From NCBI GenBank assembly GCA_030668755.1, contig DAOVEW010000003.1:1-13775 (forward strand): 13,775 bases of DNA, written 5' to 3'. Shown here one piece after another: positions 1 to 5,468 of this stretch. The DNA comes from Bacillota bacterium. GTDB lineage: Bacteria; Armatimonadota; Hebobacteria; Hebobacterales; Hebobacteraceae. The notes under the pieces are model-generated. The model was not told where the DNA came from, searched no databases, and worked only from the letters and a program-made list of their open reading frames with translations. How positions within the stretch are numbered: position 1 is the first letter of the stretch; every line of letters begins with the position of its first letter. The position numbers and the translations under genes were made by a program.

Positions 1-210
1 GTAGCCAACCAAGTGGTGGAAGACTCGTCCCTTCCCCATCAGAGCGCGATCCTGTGGGCACACTCTGGGAGGAACGAATCGATAGCGCTGCCGGTGCGCC
101 CCTTCGGGACGACCGGCATCGTGGCCTGGTCGAACGACATGTGCTGCATTGCGCTGAGCTACCGAGATGGAGAGGGAACCCGGATTGCAGTGTATAGACT
201 CCCCATCTAG
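1..210 (+). CDS. C-terminal fragment of an unrecognised protein
   Basis: The frame is open from base 1 to the TAG at 208-210 and gives 69 residues, so the start lies outside the window. I do not recognise the family. The tail alternates hydrophobic and polar residues (IALSYRDGEGTRIAVYRLPI), which would suit the last strands of a beta-rich fold such as a beta-propeller, but that is only an impression. It has no YD (Rhs) repeats and lies in a different frame from the rhs gene that opens 20 bases later, so it is probably a separate gene and not the missing front of the Rhs protein. The reading frame looks genuine from its amino-acid composition; function is unknown. Confidence 0.5.
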   Translation, partial: VANQVVEDSSLPHQSAILWAHSGRNESIALPVRPFGTTGIVAWSNDMCCIALSYRDGEGTRIAVYRLPI

Positions 211-230
211 GCATCACCCCGACAGGTCGT

Positions 231-1913
231 GTGGCGCGCAGGATGGCGGACCCCCAGACCCCAGACTTGAGCCCGGCCAGGAATCAAGGCGGAAATACCG
301 ACAGCGTGATCGTGCGGACGTTCATCTGGGACGGGGAGAACATCGTCCGGCAGAGCGACCGGGAGTACACCCACAACCCGCAGCAGTATGGGGAGCTGAT
401 CTCCCAGGGCGGGGACCCGGGGACGTATTACCATCACTACGATGCGCTGGGCAGCACCATGCAGATGACGGATGGGGACGAGGCGGTATGCAACGAGTAT
501 CTGTATCGGGCATTCGGGGAGCAGAGCGTGCTGTCGGGCAGCCACGCGAACCCCTTCACCTGGGTGGGGCGATTGGGGTATTATCGGCAGGGGGATATGG
601 GCAACTACTGGCTGCGGGCGCGCACCTACAGCCAGCTCGCGGGCCGGTTCCTGAGCCGGGACCCCGTGCCCAACGGGAATCCGCCTGGCGGCTGGCGGAC
701 AAGCCGCTATATCTATCCGGGCAACTCGCCCCTGGTGCTGGTGGACCCGAGCGGGAGGCAGGGGTATCGTGGCCCGCGGCGTCGGCCGGAGCCGGTTGAG
801 GCGCCCACGGCGACCGTCGCGAGGCGGTATGGGCCGGGACGTTTCCACCGGCCCCACCCGCCGGAACCGCCGGAGCCGCCCGAGCCGTTGGAGCCACAGG
901 AGCCGGAGGAGGAAGAGCCGCTGGGCGGCGACGGCGGGGTTGCACCCACTGGGGAGGGACTGGCGTGCATGATGCGCACTCCGGGAGAGAAGAACAAGAA
1001 GGCGTACGGATACGGCTATAGATGGGTGTGTCAGTGCCCGAACCAGGAGCACTGGGAGTGCTCGATGCCGACGGGCTGGGGGCCGCCGAAGGCGGGCCAC
1101 ACGAAGAAGGGGAATAAGTTCGTCAAGGACCTGTGGGCGAGTGCGTGTACGTGCCACTGTGAGACGGCAGGGGGGCAGGAATGCGAGGGGAGAGTCGAGT
1201 TCCGTCGCACAGAATGGCGCCGGGACACCGACGAAGTTGTGAGCATCATCAGAAAGGGCAAGCAGGTCAAGGGGAAGTGTGTGCGGGGACCGGAATGTCG
1301 ATTGGAGTGGCGGATGGGTGCGGAGAGGTCTAACGCAGGTACACTTACCCTCTCGAAGAAGGGGAGGAAGCCGCGTCGCTTCCGCGGCTGGGCCGGATAC
1401 TCCGGCCCTAGCTATTCAGGAGAGAACGTGGCTTGTGGCCCAGAGAGCCAGTGCATCTCGTGCCTGGGGCCTGTTCCAGCAGGGGAGCATGAAGCAGGCG
1501 CGTGGTACACGCGCGCAAGTGGTGGGAGAGCAATGCGCATCAGCGACGGCTTCTGCGCGGGAAGAAGCGCGTTCCTCATTCACGGGGGAGACGAAGGCAG
1601 CAGCCGCGGGTGCATAGTCATACCAAACATCGGAGAGCTGGAGACACAGATGGGCGAGAAGCACTTCAACTGCAACTACCCTGTGAAGCTGACCGTGACC
1701 TACAGCATCGCGTCGGCGGGCGACTGCCCGGGAAGCTACTTCGCGAAGGGCACTTTCTCGGCCAACTGTGTAAAGATTACGTTTAATCTTCCCCACACCT
1801 GCAACGTAGGGTGCGCACCCGAGGTACTGGGTCCGGCTTCCGCTCACCTTGCTGCGCAGAGTCCTGCGCTGGCTGGCGCGGTGTCCGACGGCCCGGAGTG
1901 CGAAGGATGCTAG
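231..1913 (+). CDS. Orphan Rhs core protein with C-terminal Tlde1/DUF2778-like L,D-transpeptidase toxin domain
   Basis: The 560-residue product starts at GTG 231 behind a weak AGG; ATG 243 is an alternative. Residues 31-175 are a typical Rhs-associated core (FIWDGENIV, YYHHYDALGSTMQMTDG, GYYRQGDMGNYWLRARTY, GRFLSRDP, ending VDPSG at 171-175). The long YD-repeat shell and any export domain of full Rhs proteins (usually over 1,000 residues) are missing. A Pro/Glu-rich linker (209-230) and a Cys-rich stretch (about 246-356) follow. Residues about 385-475 match the layout of the DUF2778/Tlde1 family: a YSG strand, GPVPAG at 413-418, then RSAFLIHGGDEGSSRGCIVI with His451 and Cys461 ten residues apart, as expected for the L,D-transpeptidase-fold catalytic pair. 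Known Tlde1 effectors act on peptidoglycan tetrapeptides in the periplasm. The toxin role is inferred. About 95 further Cys-containing residues follow the domain. The stop overlaps the next gene. Confidence 0.8.
   Translation: MARRMADPQTPDLSPARNQGGNTDSVIVRTFIWDGENIVRQSDREYTHNPQQYGELISQGGDPGTYYHHYDALGSTMQMTDGDEAVCNEYLYRAFGEQSVLSGSHANPFTWVGRLGYYRQGDMGNYWLRARTYSQLAGRFLSRDPVPNGNPPGGWRTSRYIYPGNSPLVLVDPSGRQGYRGPRRRPEPVEAPTATVARRYGPGRFHRPHPPEPPEPPEPLEPQEPEEEEPLGGDGGVAPTGEGLACMMRTPGEKNKKAYGYGYRWVCQCPNQEHWECSMPTGWGPPKAGHTKKGNKFVKDLWASACTCHCETAGGQECEGRVEFRRTEWRRDTDEVVSIIRKGKQVKGKCVRGPECRLEWRMGAERSNAGTLTLSKKGRKPRRFRGWAGYSGPSYSGENVACGPESQCISCLGPVPAGEHEAGAWYTRASGGRAMRISDGFCAGRSAFLIHGGDEGSSRGCIVIPNIGELETQMGEKHFNCNYPVKLTVTYSIASAGDCPGSYFAKGTFSANCVKITFNLPHTCNVGCAPEVLGPASAHLAAQSPALAGAVSDGPECEGC
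720..755 (+). repeat. rhs-core direct repeat, copy 1
   Basis: This 36-base segment encodes GNSPLVLVDPSG, the end of the Rhs core (residues 164-175). It matches 3412-3447 at 34 of 36 positions, with the two mismatches adjacent (CC here, GG there). It marks the point where the conserved core stops and the variable toxin tail begins, which is the usual crossover site for rhs tip exchange. Confidence 0.85.
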
Positions 1914-3400
1914 GCAGGGCTAGCAAGGCCAGCCTGCCCCGGCGAAAGAAGAGGCGGGGGCATGATCTCCTGGTTGTCGCCGCGGTGATGGTTGGGAGTG
2001 GAGTGCCAGGCTGCGTCCGTCAAGTGGATTTGCAGGGAGCTCGCGTGGGAGCGCAGACAGCGAGCGCAGAAGTATTGCGGCCCTCTGAAGATCAGGCCGG
2101 ATCACCCACTGGAGAATCACAGCTGCCCCCCTTGGTGAAGGCCCCAGAGGTGCCATTCGTCATCGCCGATGAGAGAGCCGGCTACGTCGTGATGTCAACC
2201 TACACCGTGGTGCGCGCTTTCTGCTTCCGCACCTGGGGCTCGCCCCACCCCGATGACGCCTTCCTGCTCACCGGAGCTAAAGCGAAGGTTGACACGCAGA
2301 TCGGACAGTCGGACTTTTGGGGGAGCGGGGGCGAGGGCTTGCAGCTGGGGTGGCAAGGGCGCACAGAGTATCGCTACCGGGATGCCGCGGGCACTCGACT
2401 GCTGAAGGAAGAACGGGTCCGCATTATTGACACGCTCATCCTGACACAGCGGAGCCCCTATAAAGCCCAACTCGTTGACGGTGACCTGTCGGGTGCGGCC
2501 ACCGAGTCCGGGATACGGCTGGGCGACTCAGAGGAACGGCTGATTCGAGTCCTGGGCGATCCGTCACATCTCTCCGACTTCCCGCCATACCAGATCCTCT
2601 GGTATCTGGGAAAGCCGACTCATGAACACAGCGACTACCCATCCCTGGATTACGACTGGTCCTACGCGAGCGCCTACGCCGTGGAGGGGCACAAGGTGGT
2701 CGAGATATGGCTGCACGTCTCGGGCGCCGACGAGCACCAAACTCTGTGGCCGAGAGACGACATTGCCCCTCCGAAGGAAACAGACATGGGATCTCTGATC
2801 GTGGACGAGAGAACCGGCCGCGTGCAGTCAACATACGCTGTGGTGCGCGGTTTCTGCTTTCGGACCTGGGGGTGGCGCAGCCCCGATGAGGACTTCCTGC
2901 TGACCGGAGCTAAACCGAACGTTGACACGAAGCTCGGACAGTGGACCTTTGCGGAGGGTGGCAAGGCGCTTGCCGGGGTGGGCAAAGGCTTGCAGCTGTG
3001 GTGCGGCGGAGGAGGAGCAGAGCACCGTTATCGGGATGCCAGCGGCACTCGACTGCTGGCGGAAGAGGGGGTGGAGATTGATACCCTTATTCTGACGCAG
3101 CGCAGCCCCTATGATGCGCAGCTCGTGAAGAGAGACCTGTCGAGCGTGGCAACCGAGTCCGGGATACAACTGGGAGACTCAAGGGAACGAGTCGTCGCAG
3201 TCTTGGGAGATGCCTCACGTATCTCCCGGTTTCCTCCATACGAGATCCTGTGGTATCTGGGAAAGCCGACTCATGAACACCCCGGCTACCCAGACCACCC
3301 GGATTACGATTGGGATCACGCGGCCGCCTACGCCTTCGAGAAGGGCAGGGTCGTGGAGATATGGCTGCATTTCTGGAGCACCGAGGCCTGTGGAGGTTGA
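1907..3400 (+). CDS. Duplicated-domain lipoprotein, candidate immunity protein for the Rhs toxin
   Basis: I place the start at ATG 1907. It overlaps the rhs stop as ATGCTAG, has GGAG eight bases upstream, and gives a sensible lipoprotein signal: basic PRRKKRRGH, then the hydrophobic LLVVAAVMVGSGVPG and a lipobox Cys at residue 36. An open frame from ATG 1811 would bury this signal. The 497-residue product has two tandem copies of one domain (residues 84-270 and 297-488). Each begins with a DERxGxV-like strand and has FCFRTWG, LILTQRSPY and ESGIxLGDSxERxxxVLGD, then ILWYLGKPTHEH and VVEIWLH. The GDSxER...LGD...ILWY pattern recalls small alpha/beta inhibitor folds of the BamE/BLIP type; this is a resemblance, not an identification. 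The overlap implies translational coupling. A membrane-anchored periplasmic product is where immunity to a peptidoglycan-directed toxin would be needed. The immunity role is inferred from context. Confidence 0.75.
   Translation: MLGRASKASLPRRKKRRGHDLLVVAAVMVGSGVPGCVRQVDLQGARVGAQTASAEVLRPSEDQAGSPTGESQLPPLVKAPEVPFVIADERAGYVVMSTYTVVRAFCFRTWGSPHPDDAFLLTGAKAKVDTQIGQSDFWGSGGEGLQLGWQGRTEYRYRDAAGTRLLKEERVRIIDTLILTQRSPYKAQLVDGDLSGAATESGIRLGDSEERLIRVLGDPSHLSDFPPYQILWYLGKPTHEHSDYPSLDYDWSYASAYAVEGHKVVEIWLHVSGADEHQTLWPRDDIAPPKETDMGSLIVDERTGRVQSTYAVVRGFCFRTWGWRSPDEDFLLTGAKPNVDTKLGQWTFAEGGKALAGVGKGLQLWCGGGGAEHRYRDASGTRLLAEEGVEIDTLILTQRSPYDAQLVKRDLSSVATESGIQLGDSRERVVAVLGDASRISRFPPYEILWYLGKPTHEHPGYPDHPDYDWDHAAAYAFEKGRVVEIWLHFWSTEACGG
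2156..2716 (+). repeat. Internal tandem duplication of the lipoprotein gene, unit 1
   Basis: This unit encodes residues 84-270 of the lipoprotein and pairs with 2795-3370. The proteins align almost end to end. At the DNA level a 30-base run (2600-2629), coding for WYLGKPTHEH, is identical to 3251-3280. Unit 2 has a short Gly-rich insertion (about 2950-3000) that is absent here. Confidence 0.9.
2795..3370 (+). repeat. Internal tandem duplication of the lipoprotein gene, unit 2
   Basis: This unit encodes residues 297-488 and is the second copy of 2156-2716. A linker of about 26 residues separates the units. It ends VVEIWLHFWSTEACGG just before the stop codon, so the C-terminal unit is complete. 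Confidence 0.9.
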
Positions 3401-3411
3401 GCCCCACGGCC

Positions 3412-3453
3412 GGCAACTCGCCGGTGGTGCTGGTGGACCCGAGCGGGTCGTGA
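3412..3453 (+). pseudogene. Remnant of a displaced rhs tip (direct repeat, copy 2)
   Basis: Eleven bases after the lipoprotein stop, frame 1 reads GNSPVVLVDPSGS and then a TGA at 3451-3453. Bases 3412-3447 match the intact rhs core end (720-755) at 34 of 36 positions. No start codon or upstream rhs sequence accompanies it, so it is not a gene. It looks like the scar of an older rhs end left when the toxin-immunity cassette was inserted or exchanged. Confidence 0.7.
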
Positions 3454-3594
3454 CGCGAGACCGGATGGCGCTATACATCGCGAGTGCGCTTCGTCTCCCA
3501 ACATAGCGCTCGCTACTAGGTCAACGAGCAAGAGGTTGCATTGTCAATAGTCTAGACATTGTCTCTTCACCCCAAAGTAGCGTCCACCGCGGTC

Positions 3595-3853
3595 GAAAAC
3601 GGTCACCGAAGGCGTTTTGTGTTCACAACGCACATCGGAAATGCTCTCTAAGCGCTTCTGAGGGGGAGGCCGATCACCGATGTTCACCGAAAAATGGCCG
3701 TCCACACTCCTATAGGAGTGAAAACGCTTACCAGCGGTTGGTTGCAGTTGTCCGCCGCGAAAGCCCCCTGCCAGTCGAACGCTAGTAAGCACTGATAGCA
3801 AGCATTGGCCGCGTGCTCGGCCTGGAAGTAAGATCGCGGGTGTGACCGTTTTC
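3595..3853. repeat. 259-bp segment bounded by 12-bp perfect inverted repeats
   Basis: GAAAACGGTCAC at 3595-3606 is the exact reverse complement of GTGACCGTTTTC at 3842-3853; the match does not extend on either side. The segment has no coding potential that I recognise and is less GC-rich than its surroundings. It could be a MITE-like element or the paired ends of a decayed insertion sequence. I cannot see a convincing target-site duplication next to it. Confidence 0.5.
3705..3720. repeat. 16-bp perfect palindrome
   Basis: CACTCCTATAGGAGTG is fully self-complementary and lies inside the inverted-repeat segment. It could be an operator-like protein site or part of the end structure of a mobile element. 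No promoter or gene next to it decides between these. Confidence 0.5.
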
Positions 3854-3899
3854 TCTGGGTGCTTTGGATGGCGGCAGTCTGCGGGGCGACCCGCCTTCG

Positions 3900-3984
3900 T
3901 CGAGGCTGCGGCGGGCAGGCCCGCCACCAGTTCCTCCACCACCTGCCGCTTGAACGCGGCGCTGAATCTCCGTCTCTTCGCCAT
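3900..3984 (-). pseudogene. 5' fragment of an IS3-family OrfA-type transposase
   Basis: On the - strand, ATG at 3984 (preceded by GAGAGG) starts MAKRRRFSAAFKRQVVEELV, the typical beginning of the helix-turn-helix OrfA transposase of IS3-type elements, which usually runs to about 90-100 residues. After some 25 residues (VAGLPAAA) the likeness ends. The frame stays open to 3544, but the translation no longer looks like a transposase. No OrfB with a DDE domain is present. I read this as a decayed insertion sequence marking the edge of the accessory region. Confidence 0.6.
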
Positions 3985-4093
3985 GATGAGGCCCTCTCTT
4001 CCCCGCCGCGCCTGAGGCGGGTAAACCTCATCAGAGGGCGCTGCATCTCTCCCCATTCTGTCCAGGCGCAGGGCTGCAGTCCAGGTGATGGGG

Positions 4094-4122
4094 TTGCGGT
4101 TGGGCAGCGAGGATGGTATAAT
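4094..4122 (+). promoter_or_regulatory. Sigma70-type promoter for the rpsF-ssb-rpsR operon
   Basis: TTGCGG at 4094-4099 (consensus TTGACA) lies 17 bases before a perfect TATAAT at 4117-4122. TGG at 4114-4116 supplies an extended -10. Transcription would start near 4129, leaving a leader of about 75-95 bases before rpsF. The leader is GC-rich, with complementary GGCC runs. A binding site for the S6:S18 pair, known in rpsF leaders of other bacteria, would be expected here, but I cannot confirm its fold by eye. Confidence 0.75.
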
Positions 4123-4204
4123 CCGAGGCGCTGTGCCATTGGTGTGGCCTGCGGGCCGCTCACTCTTGGCCTTCCTGCTCCCGGAAAGGGGGCCGTACCA
4201 GTCC

Positions 4205-4534
4205 ATGGGAAGGAGGTTCCCTCCTATTCGCGACTACGAGATCATGTTCATCGTGGACCCGACGCTCTCCGACAAGGAGATCGAGACGGTCCAGCAGCGT
4301 CTTACCGAGCTGACGACCGCCCGCGGCGGGGAGATGAAGAAAATCGGGCCGTGGCAGAGGCGGCGTCTCGCCTATCCGATCGGGGGGCGGCGGGACGGCA
4401 TCTATGTGCTTGCGGAGTTGCGGGCGAATCCGTCGGTGGTGAGAGAACTGGAGCAGCAGCTCAAGGTGACCGAGAGCGTGCTCCGGCACATGGTGGTGCG
4501 CCTGGACGGGGAGGAGGGTGCGCCGAAAGGATGA
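4205..4534 (+). CDS. rpsF: 30S ribosomal protein S6
   Basis: S6 binds S18 and sits in the platform of the small ribosomal subunit. The product has the S6 start (RDYEIMFIVDPTLSDKEIE), the GGEMKKIGPWQRRRLAYPI strand, and a C-terminal LKVTESVLRHMVVRL strand. From ATG 4205 it has 109 residues. From ATT 4226 it would have 102 and begin MRDYEIMFIVDP, the usual start of the family. ATG 4205 has only a distant purine run (AAAGGGGG, 12 bases away), whereas ATT 4226 has a full AAGGAGG nine bases upstream. I annotate the ATG as the conservative choice. A strong promoter lies upstream; ssb starts four bases after the stop, and rpsR follows as in most bacteria. Confidence 0.95.
   Translation: MGRRFPPIRDYEIMFIVDPTLSDKEIETVQQRLTELTTARGGEMKKIGPWQRRRLAYPIGGRRDGIYVLAELRANPSVVRELEQQLKVTESVLRHMVVRLDGEEGAPKG
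4210..4228 (+). promoter_or_regulatory. Strong SD with sequestering hairpin before a possible ATT start of rpsF
   Basis: AAGGAGG at 4210-4216 is a full Shine-Dalgarno sequence, nine bases before ATT 4226, whose downstream codons give the canonical S6 start. AGGAGG (4211-4216) can pair perfectly with CCTCCT (4220-4225) across a three-base loop, which would hide the SD. This could make initiation conditional. It could also be a chance result of Arg-Arg-Phe-Pro-Pro codons if ATG 4205 is the true start. Confidence 0.4.
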
Positions 4535-4538
4535 GGCC

Positions 4539-4958
4539 ATGATCAACCGCATCGTGCTGGTGGGCCGACTGACTGCCGATCCGGAGCTTCGGTACACCGG
4601 CAGTGGGGTGCCGGTGGTAACGTTCCGGCTGGCGGTGGACCGGTCGTTCACGGATGCGTCGGGGGAGCGGCAGACGGATTTCATCAACATCGTCGCGTGG
4701 CGCCAGCGTGCGGAGTTTGCCGCGAACTACCTGAGCAAGGGCCGGCTCGTGGGGGTTGATGGGAGGCTTCAGATCCGACAGTGGACGACGCAAGACGGGC
4801 AGCGGCGTCAGACTGCGGAGGTGGTGGCGGACGAGTTGAGTCCGCTGGACCGGCGGCGGGAGCAGGCTGCGCCGACGCCGACGGAGGAAGAGCCGGCCTC
4901 CGAGGAGAGCGAGGTGGGAGAGGGCAACGGCGATGCAACTCCGTGGGATGATCAGTGA
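4539..4958 (+). CDS. ssb: Single-stranded DNA-binding protein
   Basis: The product is a 139-residue SSB, which coats single-stranded DNA in replication and repair. The OB-fold covers residues 1-105 (MINRIVLVGRLTADPELRYT, VVTFRLAVDR, DFINIVAW, YLSKGRLVGVDGRLQIRQW). An acidic, Pro/Glu-rich tail follows. I chose ATG 4539 over the in-frame ATG 4518 because it gives the family's normal N-terminus and has GGATGAGG just upstream. The tail is odd: it ends TPWDDQ and not the usual D-D-hydrophobic-P-F tip that recruits partner proteins. It lies between rpsF and rpsR in the usual operon order. Confidence 0.95.
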   Translation: MINRIVLVGRLTADPELRYTGSGVPVVTFRLAVDRSFTDASGERQTDFINIVAWRQRAEFAANYLSKGRLVGVDGRLQIRQWTTQDGQRRQTAEVVADELSPLDRRREQAAPTPTEEEPASEESEVGEGNGDATPWDDQ

Positions 4959-5006
4959 GGGGGTTGAGGGTTCGGCAGTGCTCGATGTGAAAGGTAGAAG
5001 GGAACG

Positions 5007-5456
5007 ATGACAACACCGCCTGTTGAGGAAACTCAGAATCAGACCCAGGAGGCTGCGCCGGAGGGGAGCGCGAGGCCTGCTGCGAGCGAGCAGCCCCCCA
5101 AAGACCGCGCGGCGGCCAGGCAGGCAGAGGCCGGCGCCTCCTCGCCGCGCGAGGATGCGCGGGGGATCCGCAGGGATGAGCGGCCCACGCGGCGACCGCG
5201 CGAGCGAGAGGGAGGACGGCGCGATCGGCGGGAGCGGCGGTTCCGGCGGCCGCGGCGCAAAGTCTGCGCGTTCTGCGTGGATAAGGTGACGCGCATCGAC
5301 TACAAGGACTACGGGCGGCTGCGGGAGTTCGTGTCTGACCGCGGCAAGATACTGAAGAGCCGGATGACGGGGACGTGTGCGCGCCACCAACGGGCGCTGT
5401 CCCGAGCGATAAAGCGGGCGCGGCACATTGCGCTGCTGCCGTTTGTGAGCGAGTAA
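5007..5456 (+). CDS. rpsR: 30S ribosomal protein S18 with long N-terminal extension
   Basis: Residues 84-149 are a complete S18: [20 protein letters not shown], then [20 protein letters not shown] and [17 protein letters not shown]. Cys87, Cys90, Cys124 and His127 form a potential zinc site, so this is the metal-binding (C+) type. The first 83 residues are a low-complexity extension rich in Glu, Ala, Pro and Arg, predicted disordered; most S18 proteins are only 70-90 residues in total. Start ATG 5007 has GAAGGGA upstream, and no later ATG or GTG with a good ribosome site is evident. It ends the rpsF-ssb-rpsR set; rplI, which often comes next, is absent. Confidence 0.95.
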   Translation: MTTPPVEETQNQTQEAAPEGSARPAASEQPPKDRAAARQAEAGASSPREDARGIRRDERPTRRPREREGGRRDRRERRFRRPRRKVCAFCVDKVTRIDYKDYGRLREFVSDRGKILKSRMTGTCARHQRALSRAIKRARHIALLPFVSE

Positions 5457-5468
5457 GCAGGAGGGAAG

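Larger units (their letters stand above)
3454..4093. other. Gene-poor junction with mobile-element debris
   Basis: About 640 bases separate the rhs cassette from the ribosomal operon promoter. The first 400 bases are visibly less GC-rich than the flanks. I see no intact gene here. The stretch holds a short CATTGTC direct repeat (3539-3545 and 3557-3563), three copies of TCACCGA (near 3603, 3675 and 3684), the inverted-repeat segment, the palindrome and the transposase fragment listed separately. Longer open frames on either strand have no recognisable protein beyond the transposase start. Confidence 0.6.

Noticed and set aside
1..400. One gene split by a frameshift joining the 1-210 fragment to the rhs frame
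   Set aside because: The 1-210 product has no Rhs/YD character, and the first 25 or so residues of the rhs frame are not Rhs-like either, so a single frameshift does not rebuild a normal Rhs protein.
207..1157. Open frame of 316 codons on the - strand opposite the rhs gene
   Set aside because: The + strand frame has an unmistakable Rhs core. The - strand product is Arg/Leu/Pro-rich with no family signal.
3984..4045. GATGAGG/CCTCATC and CCCTCT/AGAGGG complementary pairs near the transposase start
   Set aside because: The two pairs are interleaved and cannot form one hairpin; they are short and may be chance in GC-rich DNA.
3544..4206. Full 220-codon - strand frame as an intact transposase
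   Set aside because: Only about 25 residues from ATG 3984 look like OrfA. Sequence before and after this does not, and no DDE domain follows, so only the fragment is annotated.
3859..4542. Open frame of 227 codons on the + strand across the rpsF region
   Set aside because: It overlaps rpsF in another frame, crosses its promoter and has no recognisable domain.
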